The notes beneath the pieces are model-generated. The model was not told the DNA's origin. It was given only the letters and a program-made list of their open reading frames with translations, and made no database searches. The translations under genes were made by a program, and so were the position numbers. A stretch of DNA of 64,000 nucleotides from contig NZ_JACHIH010000003.1 of assembly GCF_014203125.1 (NCBI RefSeq), positions 62,001 through 126,000 on the forward strand, given 5' to 3'. This document shows, one piece after another, positions 10,299 through 18,897 of this stretch. Numbering within the stretch: position 1 is the first letter of the stretch; each line of letters starts with the position of its first letter. The DNA is from Rhodopseudomonas rhenobacensis. GTDB taxonomy: Bacteria > Pseudomonadota > Alphaproteobacteria > Rhizobiales > Xanthobacteraceae.

Positions 10299-11595
10299 AG
10301 CCGGCCTTGGCCTCGCCGTTGCGGCGGCGGCGCTGCTCATCGCACTCGCCGGCGTGCTGGTCGAATCCCACGCGGTGGCGCTGGGCGGGTTGCTGACGGC
10401 GCTGCTGGCGCTCGGCTGGCTCGGGGTTTCGCTGTCGAAGCTGCACCGCGTGATCGTCGATCTCACCGAGGTGTGCCGGCGGCTGCGCGACGGCGACTTC
10501 GAGGCGCGGGTGCTGAACATCCGCGAGCGCGGCGCGATCGGCGCGTTGCTGCACGAGTTCAACGACATGACCGACCGCTGCGACGCCTTCGTCCGCGAGG
10601 CCAGCGCGGCGATGGGGGCGATCCGCGACGACAAGTATTATCGCCACATCCTGCCGCAGGGGCTGCGCGGCTCGCTGTTGATCGCCAGCCGCACCATCAA
10701 CGAGGCGATGCAGGTGATCGAGCAGCGCGTCGCCGCGTTCAACGCCAACACCGCGCAATTCGAAGGCGCGGTCAGCGCGGTGATCGAGACGGTGTCGTCG
10801 GCCTCCAACAATATGGGGCAAACCGCCGGCAGCCTCGGCCGCGGCGCCACCGCCACCCGCGAGCGCGCCAATGCAGTCTCCGCGGCCTCGCAACAGGCCG
10901 CCGCCAACATGGAAACCGTCGCCGCCGCGACCACCGAACTGACCGCCTCGGCCGGCGAGATCGCGCAGAACGTCGCCCGCTCGGCGGCGATCGCCAAGAC
11001 CGCGGTGGCGCGGGTCGAAGAAGCCCGGCTCACCGTCGGCAGCCTCTCCACCGCCACCGAACGGATCGGCGCCATCGTACAACTGATCGACGAAATCGCC
11101 GCGCAGACCAATCTGTTGGCGCTCAACGCCACGATCGAGGCGGCGCGCGCCGGCGAGGCCGGCCGCGGCTTCTCCGTGGTGGCGCAGGAGGTCAAGTCGC
11201 TGGCGGCGCAGACCGCGCGGGCCACCCACGAGATCTCGCTCAGCATCGCCGAGGTGCAGTCCACCACCAAGGCCGCGGTCGACGCGATGTCGACCATCGG
11301 CGGCGCGATCGGCGAGGTCGACGAGATCACCAGCAATGTGTCGCTCGGCGTGCAGGCGCAGACCGCCGCCACTTCCGAGGTGGCGCGCAACATCGAGCAG
11401 GCATTCGCCGGCATCCGGGAGATTTCCGGTAACATTACCGTGGTCAGCGCCGACGCCCGCGAGACCGAAAAGCATGCCGATACGACGCTGCACGCCTCCG
11501 GCACGCTGGCCGAACAGTCCGCCACGCTCGGCCAGACGGTGCGCGAGTTCCTGCAGTTCCTGCACCGCGGCGCCCGCGAGCGCCGCGCGGCGTGA
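10273..11595 (+). CDS. Membrane-anchored MCP lacking a sensor domain (CetA-like)
   Basis: A 440-residue transducer. Two membrane segments near residues 9-30 and 34-54 are joined by only a few residues, an Aer-like hairpin with no periplasmic sensor. A HAMP region (about 55-110) and a second HAMP-like stretch (about 112-150) follow, then the MCP domain with the tip [20 protein letters not shown] and [19 protein letters not shown]. The MCP domain belongs to a different class from the three upstream receptors and lacks their tail. It overlaps the PAS gene by 26 bases, implying translational coupling. I infer that the PAS protein docks on its HAMP to form a two-protein energy or oxygen receptor. 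Confidence 0.92.
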   Translation: MTNSSSLSRAGLGLAVAAAALLIALAGVLVESHAVALGGLLTALLALGWLGVSLSKLHRVIVDLTEVCRRLRDGDFEARVLNIRERGAIGALLHEFNDMTDRCDAFVREASAAMGAIRDDKYYRHILPQGLRGSLLIASRTINEAMQVIEQRVAAFNANTAQFEGAVSAVIETVSSASNNMGQTAGSLGRGATATRERANAVSAASQQAAANMETVAAATTELTASAGEIAQNVARSAAIAKTAVARVEEARLTVGSLSTATERIGAIVQLIDEIAAQTNLLALNATIEAARAGEAGRGFSVVAQEVKSLAAQTARATHEISLSIAEVQSTTKAAVDAMSTIGGAIGEVDEITSNVSLGVQAQTAATSEVARNIEQAFAGIREISGNITVVSADARETEKHADTTLHASGTLAEQSATLGQTVREFLQFLHRGARERRAA

Positions 11596-11700
11596 GCACG
11601 GCCGAGGGGTGATTGCGACCGGGCAGGCGGCGCGGCACCCGGCATCCACCGGAGGCCGCCCGGGCTTTGCAAAGCACGGGCGTTGTGAGAGACTAACCGC

Positions 11701-12159
11701 GTGAAAAGCCTAGCCACCATCCGCCGCCTGCTGGCGATCTTGATGATCGCCGGCCTCGCCATGGCGCCGCTGTCCCGGCCCGCGATGGCCGAGGCGTCGA
11801 CGCATGGCGCGATGCAGGCTGGCATGATGATGGCCGCCGAGCAGGCCGTTGCCGTTGACGCTCACCACATGAGCGCGGTCGAGATGGCCGCTGACACCGC
11901 GATGGCTTCCATCGAGATGGCTTCCGCCGAGATGGCAAGCGAGATGCCGTGCTGTCCGTCGCAGGCGCCGGCGCCGTCGGGCTGCGACAAATGCGTGGCG
12001 ATGATCAGCTGCATGTCGTCCGGATTCGTCGCGATGCCGATCGCGCTGCTGCAGCCGGCCTTCGTACTGCCCGGCAACGCGCTGCCGCGCCACACCGACG
12101 CCCGCGCCGACGGCATGGGCCATTCGCCTCCAGAATATCCGCCTCGAACCCTGGTCTGA
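11701..12159 (+). CDS. Met/Cys/His-rich secreted protein, probable metal binding
   Basis: A 152-residue protein that I do not recognise as a named family. It has an N-terminal signal peptide (about 1-30, ending RPAMA). The mature part is unusually rich in methionine (AGMMMAAEQ, EMAADTAMASIEMASAEMA) with His-His and a Cys cluster (PCCPSQ, GCDKCVAMISCMS). Such Met/Cys/His content suits periplasmic Cu(I) or Ag(I) binding. It is first in an apparent operon with a CusBA-like efflux pump, which supports that role by context. The start codon is GTG at 11701; it is the first good start after the upstream gene and no strong ribosome site decides it. Confidence 0.7.
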   Translation: MKSLATIRRLLAILMIAGLAMAPLSRPAMAEASTHGAMQAGMMMAAEQAVAVDAHHMSAVEMAADTAMASIEMASAEMASEMPCCPSQAPAPSGCDKCVAMISCMSSGFVAMPIALLQPAFVLPGNALPRHTDARADGMGHSPPEYPPRTLV

Positions 12160-12251
12160 ACGGCGCTTTTGCACCGTGTGCTGCCGTGCGACCCGATCGC
12201 GCGGTTCAACATGCCGCTTTGCGGCTCGACCATCATTTCGAGGATTCTTAA

Positions 12252-12659
12252 ATGACTACGCTTCGTTCGCGCGTGCTCGCCGCCGCGCTCATCGGCTTTG
12301 GCCTGTTCGCCACCGCAGGCTTCGCCCGCGCCGACGTCAAGGACTACGAATTCAAGCTGCTCGACCCCGTGATCGCCGCGGGCAAGGACAAGATCGTCAG
12401 CGTCAAGCTGATCAACAAGGTCACCGGCCAGCCGGTGTCGGACGCGGTGATCTTTGCGACCCGGCTCGACATGGCGCCGGAAGGCATGGCCGAAATGGCC
12501 ACCAAGATCGCGCTGCAGCCGGGCAATGCCGAGCCCGGGGTCTACAAGTTCAAGGCCACCTTCGGCATGGAAGGCAAATGGCTGTTGTCGCTCGGCGCCA
12601 AGCTGCAGGGCGAGACCGGCACGCTCGAAGCCAAGCTCGTCATCACGGCGAACAAATGA
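12252..12659 (+). CDS. YtkA-like secreted protein
   Basis: A 135-residue exported protein with a clear signal peptide (about 1-27, ending GFARA). The mature domain is a small beta-sandwich resembling the YtkA-like/FixH-type family: DYEFKLLDP, then VSVKLINKVTGQPVSDAVI, and GVYKFKATFGMEGKWLLSL. Met residues cluster in DMAPEGMAEMATK. Family members occur beside copper handling and RND efflux genes; a molecular function is not established. Its stop overlaps the start of the adaptor gene (ATGA at 12656-12659), indicating translational coupling with the metal pump. Confidence 0.8.
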   Translation: MTTLRSRVLAAALIGFGLFATAGFARADVKDYEFKLLDPVIAAGKDKIVSVKLINKVTGQPVSDAVIFATRLDMAPEGMAEMATKIALQPGNAEPGVYKFKATFGMEGKWLLSLGAKLQGETGTLEAKLVITANK

Positions 12660-14092
12660 GCCGCGCCGGCCTCGCCTGCGCAGCCGCCGCCGCTGTGATA
12701 GCGGCGGCGGCTGGCGCGCTGTCCGGTGGCGCCGGACATCTAACCCATGCACGCGACATCGTCGCCGCGTTGGTGTCGCCGGCGGCGGGGCAGAGCGCCG
12801 ACGAGCCGATCTATTACCAGGACCCCGACGGCAAGCCGGTGTATTCGCCGACGCCGAAGACCACGGCGGACGGCCGCGCGTTTCGCGCGGTGCCGCCCGC
12901 CGCCGATCTCAATTTCGACGACGTCGAGGAGGCCGCGGCGCCTGCCGCGGCGGCGCCGGCGCCGATGACCGCCGGCGGCGAACGCAAGATCAAATACTAT
13001 CGCAATCCGATGGGGCTCGCCGACACCTCCCCGGTGCAGAAGAAAGACTCGATGGGGATGAACTACATCCCGGTCTATGAGGGCGAGGATTCCGACGACG
13101 GCTCGGTGTCGCTGTCGCCGCAGAAGATCCAGCGCACCGGCGTAAAATCCGAGCGCGCCGCGATGCGGCTGATCCGCACGACGATCCGCGCGCCGGGCGC
13201 GATCCAGCTCGACGAGCGCCGGGTCTCGGTGATCGCGATGCGCTCGGAGAGCTTCATCCAGAATGTGGCCAACGTCACCACCGGCAGCAAGGTCGGCAAG
13301 GGCGAGCCGTTGATGCAGGTCTATTCGCCGACCATCTCCTCGGCGGCCGCCGAATACGTCGCCACCATCAACTCCAAGACCACCGGCGGCATCGCCAGCT
13401 ACGGCCGCGGTTCACGGCAGCGCCTGGTCAATCTCGACGTGCCGGAGGCGGCGATCGCCGCGATGGAAAAGGGCGGCCCGGTGCCGACCGTGCTGCAATG
13501 GTCGGCGCCGCGCGATGGCATCGTGCTGGAGCGCAACGCCATCGAGGGCGCCCGCGCCAATCCGGGAGACGTGCTGTTCCGGATCGCCGACATCTCCCAG
13601 GTGTGGGCGCTGGTCGACGTCGCCGAGCGCGATCTCGGTGCGCTGTCGGTGGGGCAGGCGGTGAGCGTGCGCGCCCGCGGCTATCCCGGCCGGGTGTTCG
13701 AGGGCCGCGTCAGCGTGATCTATCCGCAGGTCAATCGCGACACTCGCACCGCGCGGCTTCGCATCGAATTGCCGAATCCCGATATGGCGCTGTTGCCCGA
13801 GATGTATCTCGACGCCGAGATCGACACCGGCAATCCGCAGCCGGTGCTCGCGGTGCCGGACAGCGCGGTGCTGGATTCCGGCGAGCGCCAGGTGGTGCTG
13901 GTGCAGCAGGGAGAAGGCCGCTTCGCGCCGCGCGACGTCAAGCTCGGTCATCGCGGCGGTGGCTATGTCGAACTGCGTAGCGGCGTCAGCGACGGCGAGG
14001 CGGTGGTGGTCTCGGCCAACTTCCTGATCGACGCCGAGAGCAATCTGAAGGCCGCGCTGAAAAGCTTTTCCGACGCCGGAGCCGCGAAATGA
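12656..14092 (+). CDS. cusB: Periplasmic adaptor of metal RND efflux pump (CusB-like)
   Basis: A 478-residue membrane fusion protein linking the inner-membrane RND pump to an outer-membrane channel. It starts with a hydrophobic anchor or signal (about 5-30). Next come two short metal-binding-like motifs: PIYYQDPDGKPVYSPTP and, near 115-140, YYRNPMGLADTSP with DSMGMNYIPVYEG, the heavy-metal-binding domain common in CusB proteins. The barrel-sandwich and beta-barrel domains follow (GIVLERNAIEGARANPGDVL, VWALVDVAERDLGAL). The start ATG overlaps the previous stop, and its stop overlaps the cusA start, so all three are coupled. No CusC-type outer-membrane gene is adjacent, so a channel from elsewhere may be used. 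Confidence 0.92.
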   Translation: MSRAGLACAAAAAVIAAAAGALSGGAGHLTHARDIVAALVSPAAGQSADEPIYYQDPDGKPVYSPTPKTTADGRAFRAVPPAADLNFDDVEEAAAPAAAAPAPMTAGGERKIKYYRNPMGLADTSPVQKKDSMGMNYIPVYEGEDSDDGSVSLSPQKIQRTGVKSERAAMRLIRTTIRAPGAIQLDERRVSVIAMRSESFIQNVANVTTGSKVGKGEPLMQVYSPTISSAAAEYVATINSKTTGGIASYGRGSRQRLVNLDVPEAAIAAMEKGGPVPTVLQWSAPRDGIVLERNAIEGARANPGDVLFRIADISQVWALVDVAERDLGALSVGQAVSVRARGYPGRVFEGRVSVIYPQVNRDTRTARLRIELPNPDMALLPEMYLDAEIDTGNPQPVLAVPDSAVLDSGERQVVLVQQGEGRFAPRDVKLGHRGGGYVELRSGVSDGEAVVVSANFLIDAESNLKAALKSFSDAGAAK

Positions 14093-17000
14093 TCGCCCGT
14101 CTGATCGCCTGGTCGGCGCGTAACCTGTTGCTGGTGTTGTTCGGTGCCGGCTTCGCCGCCGCGGCCGGGCTCTATGCGCTGCTGCATCTGCCGCTCGACG
14201 CCATTCCGGATCTCTCCGATACCCAAGTCATCGTCTACACCGAATATTCCGGCCAGGCGCCGCAGGTGATCGAGGATCAGGTCACCTATCCGCTGACCAC
14301 CGCGATGCTGACTGTGCCAAAGTCCAAGGTGGTGCGCGGCTTCTCGTTCTTCGGCGTGTCGTTCGTCTATGTGATCTTCGAAGACGGCACTGATATCTAC
14401 TGGGCGCGCTCGCGGGTGCTGGAGTTCTTGAACGGGGCCACCTCGCGGCTGCCGGCCGGCGTCACGCCGACCATCGGCCCGGACGCCACCGGGGTCGGCT
14501 GGGTCTATCAATACGCGGTGATGTCGAAGGAATTGAACCTCGCCGACACCAGGACGATCCAGGACTGGACTCTGAAATTCGCGCTGGCCAAGGCCGAAGG
14601 CGTCGCCGAGGTCGCCAGCGTCGGCGGCTTCGTCCGGCAGTATAACGTCGTGCTCGATCCGCAACGGATGCGCGACCTCGGCATTCCGATGCAGAAGGTG
14701 CGCGACGCGATCCGCGCCAGCAACGCCGACGTCGGCGGCCGCACCGTCGAACTCTCGGAGTTCGAATATGTGGTGCGCGGCAAGGGCTATCTGAAGAACA
14801 TCAACGACCTCGGCAATGTGGTGCTGAAAAGCTCCGGCGGCACGCCGGTGCTGCTGCGCGACGTCGCCCGCGTCGAGTTAGGGCCCGACGAGCGCCGCGG
14901 CCTCACCGAATTGAACGGCGAGGGCGAGGTGGCGAGCGGCATCGTGCTGCAGCGCTTCGGCGTCAATGCGCTCGACGTCATCGACAACGTCAAGCAGCGC
15001 TTCAAGGAGATCGCCTCCAGCCTGCCGGCCTCGGTCGACATCGTCGCGGTCTATGACCGCTCCAACCTGATCAAGGCCGCGATCGCCACGCTGAAGCACA
15101 CGCTGATCGAGGAGAGCATCGTGGTGGCGCTGGTCTGCATCGTGTTCCTGCTGCATGTGCGCAGCGCGCTGGTGGCGATCATCATGCTGCCGGTCGGCAT
15201 CCTGATGGCCTTCGCCACCATGAAGGCGTTGGGCCTCGGCGCCAACATCATGAGCCTCGGCGGCATCGCCATCGCCATCGGCGCGATGATCGACGCGGCG
15301 ATCGTGATGATCGAGAATGCCCATAAGCATCTGGAGCGCGCGCCGCCCGATAAGCCGCGCGTCGAGGTGCTGATCGAGGCCGCGGCCGAAGTCGGGCCGG
15401 CGCTGTTCTTCAGCCTCTTGATCATCACCGTGTCGTTCATGCCGATCTTCACGCTGGAGTCGCAAGAGGGCCGGCTGTTCAGCCCGCTGGCCTTCACCAA
15501 GACGTTTTCGATGGCGGCGGCGGCGATCTTGTCGGTGACGCTGGTGCCCGCCTTGATGGTGCTGTGCGTGCGCGGAAAAATCATCCCGGAGCACAAGAAT
15601 CCGATCAACCGCCTGCTGATCTGGATCTATCGCCCGGCGATCAAGGCGGTGCTGAAGGCCAAGGTGCTGGTGATCGTTTTGGCGCTGGCGGTGCTGGCGG
15701 TGACGATGTGGCCGGCGCGGCAGCTCGGCACCGAGTTCATGCCGGCGCTCGACGAAGGCACGCTGCTCTATATGCCGACCACGCTGCCCGGCATTTCCGT
15801 CACCAAGGCGGCCGAGCTGTTGCAGACCCAGGACAAGATCATCCGCTCGTTTCAGGAGGTCGCGTCGGTCTACGGCAAGGCCGGCCGCGCTTCGACAGCC
15901 ACCGATCCGGCGCCGCTGGAGATGTTCGAGACCATCATCAACCTGAAACCCAAGGAGCAATGGCGCCCCGGCGTCACGCTCGACAGCCTGACCGCCGAGA
16001 TGGACCGCGCGCTGCAATTCCCCGGCGTTTCCAATGCCTGGACCATGCCGATCAAGTCGCGGATCGACATGCTGTCGACCGGCATCCGTACCCCGATCGG
16101 CGTCAAGGTGATGGGCACCGACCTCGTTGAAATCGACAAGCTCGCCAAGCAGATCGAGCAGGTCTTGAAAGCCGTGCCGGGCACCTCGTCGGCCTATGCC
16201 GAGCGCGCGCTCGGTGGCTACTATCTCGACGTGGTGCCGGATCGCGCGGCGCTGGCGCGTTACGGCATCGCGGTGCAGGATGTCCAGGATGTCATCGCCA
16301 CCGCGCTCGGCGGCCAGACCGTGACCACCACGGTGGAAGGCCGCCAACGCTTCAGCGTCAACATGCGCTATCCGCGCGACCTGCGCAGTAGTGCGCAATC
16401 GATCGCCAGCGACGTGCTGGTGGCGATGCCGGCCGGCGGCGCGGTGCCGCTCGGCGAGATCGCCAGCATCACGCCGTCGCGCGGCCCGACCGCGATCCGC
16501 ACCGAGAACGGCCAGCTCGCGGTCTACATCTATGTCGACATCCGCGACCGCGACCTCGGCGGCTACGTCGCCGACGCCAAGGCCGCCGTGCAGGCCTCGA
16601 TCGCGTTTCCGGCCGGCACCTATGTGATGTGGAGCGGGCAATACGAATATCTCGAGCGCGCCGCGGCGCGCTTGAAGATCGTGGTGCCGGTGACGCTCAG
16701 CATCATCTTCCTGCTGCTCTACCTCAACTTCCGGTCGATCGCCGACACGCTGATCGTGATGGCCTCGTTGCCGTTCGCGCTGGTCGGCGGCATCTGGCTG
16801 ATGTGGGCGCTCGGCTTCAACCTCTCGGTCGCGGTGGTAGTCGGCTTCATCGCGCTGGCCGGCGTCGCCGCCGAAACCGGCGTGGTGATGCTGATCTACC
16901 TCAACCACGCGCTGGCGGAGATCACCGCGCGGCGCGCCGCGGAGGGCCAAGCGGTGAGCCGGCAGGACCTCGCGGCCGCCATCATGACCGGCGCGGTGGA

Positions 17001-17247
17001 ACGGGTGCGGCCGAAGATGATGACGGTGGTGGCGATCATGGCCGGGCTGCTGCCGATCATGTGGAGCAGCGGCACCGGCTCGGAAATCATGCAGCGCATC
17101 GCGGTGCCGATGATCGGCGGCATGATGTCCTCGACGCTGCTGACGCTGATCGTGATCCCGGCGATCTACGGCTTGGTCCACGGCGCGCGGTTGCACGACG
17201 CCAAAGCTGCGACGAAACAGCGCATCGTCGCAGAACCGGGAGCCTGA
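14089..17247 (+). CDS. cusA: Heavy-metal RND efflux pump, CusA/CzcA family
   Basis: A 1052-residue proton-driven inner-membrane transporter exporting metal ions from periplasm or cytosol. It has the usual 12 membrane segments and two large periplasmic loops. The TM4 motif GAMIDAAIVMIENAHKHLE (about 398-416) is the form typical of monovalent Cu/Ag pumps rather than Zn/Co/Ni CzcA. Methionines at LLYMP (M562) and RIDMLSTG (M661) match positions used by E. coli CusA for Cu(I)/Ag(I); the third Met position appears to be occupied by another residue (ALGGQTV region), by my recollection of the family alignment. With the Met-rich partners upstream, copper or silver is the most likely substrate. Confidence 0.92.
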   Translation: MIARLIAWSARNLLLVLFGAGFAAAAGLYALLHLPLDAIPDLSDTQVIVYTEYSGQAPQVIEDQVTYPLTTAMLTVPKSKVVRGFSFFGVSFVYVIFEDGTDIYWARSRVLEFLNGATSRLPAGVTPTIGPDATGVGWVYQYAVMSKELNLADTRTIQDWTLKFALAKAEGVAEVASVGGFVRQYNVVLDPQRMRDLGIPMQKVRDAIRASNADVGGRTVELSEFEYVVRGKGYLKNINDLGNVVLKSSGGTPVLLRDVARVELGPDERRGLTELNGEGEVASGIVLQRFGVNALDVIDNVKQRFKEIASSLPASVDIVAVYDRSNLIKAAIATLKHTLIEESIVVALVCIVFLLHVRSALVAIIMLPVGILMAFATMKALGLGANIMSLGGIAIAIGAMIDAAIVMIENAHKHLERAPPDKPRVEVLIEAAAEVGPALFFSLLIITVSFMPIFTLESQEGRLFSPLAFTKTFSMAAAAILSVTLVPALMVLCVRGKIIPEHKNPINRLLIWIYRPAIKAVLKAKVLVIVLALAVLAVTMWPARQLGTEFMPALDEGTLLYMPTTLPGISVTKAAELLQTQDKIIRSFQEVASVYGKAGRASTATDPAPLEMFETIINLKPKEQWRPGVTLDSLTAEMDRALQFPGVSNAWTMPIKSRIDMLSTGIRTPIGVKVMGTDLVEIDKLAKQIEQVLKAVPGTSSAYAERALGGYYLDVVPDRAALARYGIAVQDVQDVIATALGGQTVTTTVEGRQRFSVNMRYPRDLRSSAQSIASDVLVAMPAGGAVPLGEIASITPSRGPTAIRTENGQLAVYIYVDIRDRDLGGYVADAKAAVQASIAFPAGTYVMWSGQYEYLERAAARLKIVVPVTLSIIFLLLYLNFRSIADTLIVMASLPFALVGGIWLMWALGFNLSVAVVVGFIALAGVAAETGVVMLIYLNHALAEITARRAAEGQAVSRQDLAAAIMTGAVERVRPKMMTVVAIMAGLLPIMWSSGTGSEIMQRIAVPMIGGMMSSTLLTLIVIPAIYGLVHGARLHDAKAATKQRIVAEPGA

Positions 17248-17352
17248 CGGGCTTGGTCTCAGCTGTTGCAATCCATGTGCAATCTTCCGTCATGACTTGG
17301 CAAGATACGCGTGGCATAAAATCGCCCGAACCAACTACTCTCGGGACATCTC

Positions 17353-17907
17353 ATGACCACCATCGAGTCCACCGGCAAAGCCGCCGTCGGTTACGACGGC
17401 GTCTCCGTCGCGCTTCACTGGATCATCGCGCTGTTCATCGTCGTGTTGTTCGTCGGCGGGCAATTCCATGAGGCGTTGCCGCAGGAGCAACGCGGCATGG
17501 TGATGGATTGGCACAAGGCCGGCGGCGTCGTCGTGCTGGCGCTGGTGCTGCTGCGCACGCTGTGGCGGGTGACGCATCCGGCGCCGGAACTGATCCACAT
17601 CTCGCGGCTGCTCGACATCACCGCCAAGGCTGTGCACGGCCTGTTGTACCTGCTGCTGATCGCGATGCCGGTCACGGGCCTCGCCATGGTGATCGCCGCC
17701 GGCCGCGGCGTCACCCTGCTCGGGATTCCGCCGCTGATGGAGAAATCGCCGGAGCTCGCCAAGGCGTTCAGCAACGCCCACGGCCTGATCATCGATGGCA
17801 TCCTCGTGCTGGTGTTGCTGCACGTCGCAGCTGCGCTGTGGCATCAATATTTCCGGCACGACGGCACGCTCGCCCGCATGGCGCCGTGGCTGCGCGGTCG
17901 CAACTGA
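17353..17907 (+). CDS. Cytochrome b561 family membrane protein
   Basis: A 184-residue inner-membrane di-haem b cytochrome of the bacterial b561 type. Four membrane helices are visible (about 20-40, 55-72, 90-112, 145-165). Histidines suited for haem ligation occur in SVALHWIIALF (TM1), MDWHKAGGVVV (TM2), AVHGLLYLLL (TM3) and VLLHVAAALWHQYF (TM4). Members move electrons between quinol and periplasmic acceptors or superoxide; the partner here is unknown. It is monocistronic, 105 bases after cusA, and followed by a hairpin. Confidence 0.92.
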   Translation: MTTIESTGKAAVGYDGVSVALHWIIALFIVVLFVGGQFHEALPQEQRGMVMDWHKAGGVVVLALVLLRTLWRVTHPAPELIHISRLLDITAKAVHGLLYLLLIAMPVTGLAMVIAAGRGVTLLGIPPLMEKSPELAKAFSNAHGLIIDGILVLVLLHVAAALWHQYFRHDGTLARMAPWLRGRN

Positions 17908-17926
17908 GCCGATCGCCGATCGCCTC

Positions 17927-17942
17927 GGGCGGATCTCCGCCC
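17927..17942 (+). terminator. Hairpin after cytochrome b561 gene
   Basis: gggcgg-atct-ccgccc is a perfect six-pair stem, 20 bases after the stop codon, followed by ggggttt. The T tract is short, so termination is only probable. Confidence 0.4.
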
Positions 17943-18153
17943 GGGGTTTGGCCCGGCCTCGGGTCTCCGCCAGCACCTGGCCCGGACCGCAAGGTCGCTG
18001 TGGCGCCGGGCGCGCCGCAACCCGTGATCGCGACCGCGTTTTTCGCCGTCGTGCCGCGCCCGCCGATGGCGTAAGCTGCCAGGCGGAACCCCGGGAAACA
18101 TCGGGAAACCAAAAACCCTTTGCATGCGGCGCGGATTCGCGAAAAGGGATCGA

Positions 18154-18897
18154 ATGGTCGCTATTCCCAATATCCTGGTGGTCGAGGACGACCGCGAAAC
18201 CCGTGCCTTGATCGCGAAATATCTGCGCGCCAATGGCTGCCACGTCACCGCGGCCGCCGACGGCCACGAGATGCACCAGGCGATGGCGGATCGCCGGGTC
18301 GATCTGATGATCATGGACGTCATGCTGCCGGACGAGGACGGCCTCAGCCTGTGCCGCAAGGTCCGCGCCAAATCCCAGCTGCCGATCATCATGCTGACGG
18401 CGCGCGGCGAGGACGTCGACCGCATCGTCGGGCTCGAAATGGGCGCCGACGACTACATGGTGAAGCCGTTCAACCCGCGCGAATTGCTGGCCCGCATCAA
18501 CGCGGTGCTGCGCCGCCAGGCCACGGCGCTCAACGCGAGTTCCACGCCCGAGGCGACGGCGTTCGCCTTCGACGGCTGGCATATCGATTTCCGGCTGCGC
18601 GAGCTGCGCAACCCGGCCGGCGCCCGCGTCGCCCTGACCAGCGCGGAATTCGATCTGCTGCGGGCGTTCTGCGAGCGCGCCGGCCGCGTATTGTCGCGCG
18701 AGGTGCTGCTCGATCTGACGCAAGGGCGCAATTCCGGCTCGTTCGACCGCAGCATCGACGTGCTGGTCAGCCGGATCCGCCGCAAGATCGAGGCCGATCC
18801 GCAAGATGCGATGCTGATCAAGACGATCCGCTCCGGCGGCTACATGTTCACGCCGGTGGTCGAACCGCTGATCACAGCACCTATAGCGGGGACATGA
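18154..18897 (+). CDS. OmpR-family response regulator
   Basis: A 247-residue DNA-binding response regulator. The receiver has the acidic pair in VVEDDRE (E11-D12-D13), phosphoacceptor D55 in LMIMDVMLPDEDG, and K near MVKPFNP. The C-terminal winged-helix domain (about 135-235) reads LTSAEFDLLRAFCERAGRVLSRE and FDRSIDVLVSRIRRKIE, typical of OmpR/PhoB. I use ATG 18154 with AAAGGG just upstream, giving the canonical start before IPNILVV; ATG 18124 would add ten residues. The kinase gene overlaps its stop (ATGA), so the pair is co-translated. Target genes cannot be read from the sequence. Confidence 0.94.
   Translation: MVAIPNILVVEDDRETRALIAKYLRANGCHVTAAADGHEMHQAMADRRVDLMIMDVMLPDEDGLSLCRKVRAKSQLPIIMLTARGEDVDRIVGLEMGADDYMVKPFNPRELLARINAVLRRQATALNASSTPEATAFAFDGWHIDFRLRELRNPAGARVALTSAEFDLLRAFCERAGRVLSREVLLDLTQGRNSGSFDRSIDVLVSRIRRKIEADPQDAMLIKTIRSGGYMFTPVVEPLITAPIAGT

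Noticed and set aside
14878-17271. Very long open frame on the minus strand opposite the cusA gene
   Set aside because: The product is Arg/His/Gly/Asp-rich low-complexity sequence with no domain; it is the usual antisense frame of a high-GC gene. The CusA frame on the plus strand is clearly real.
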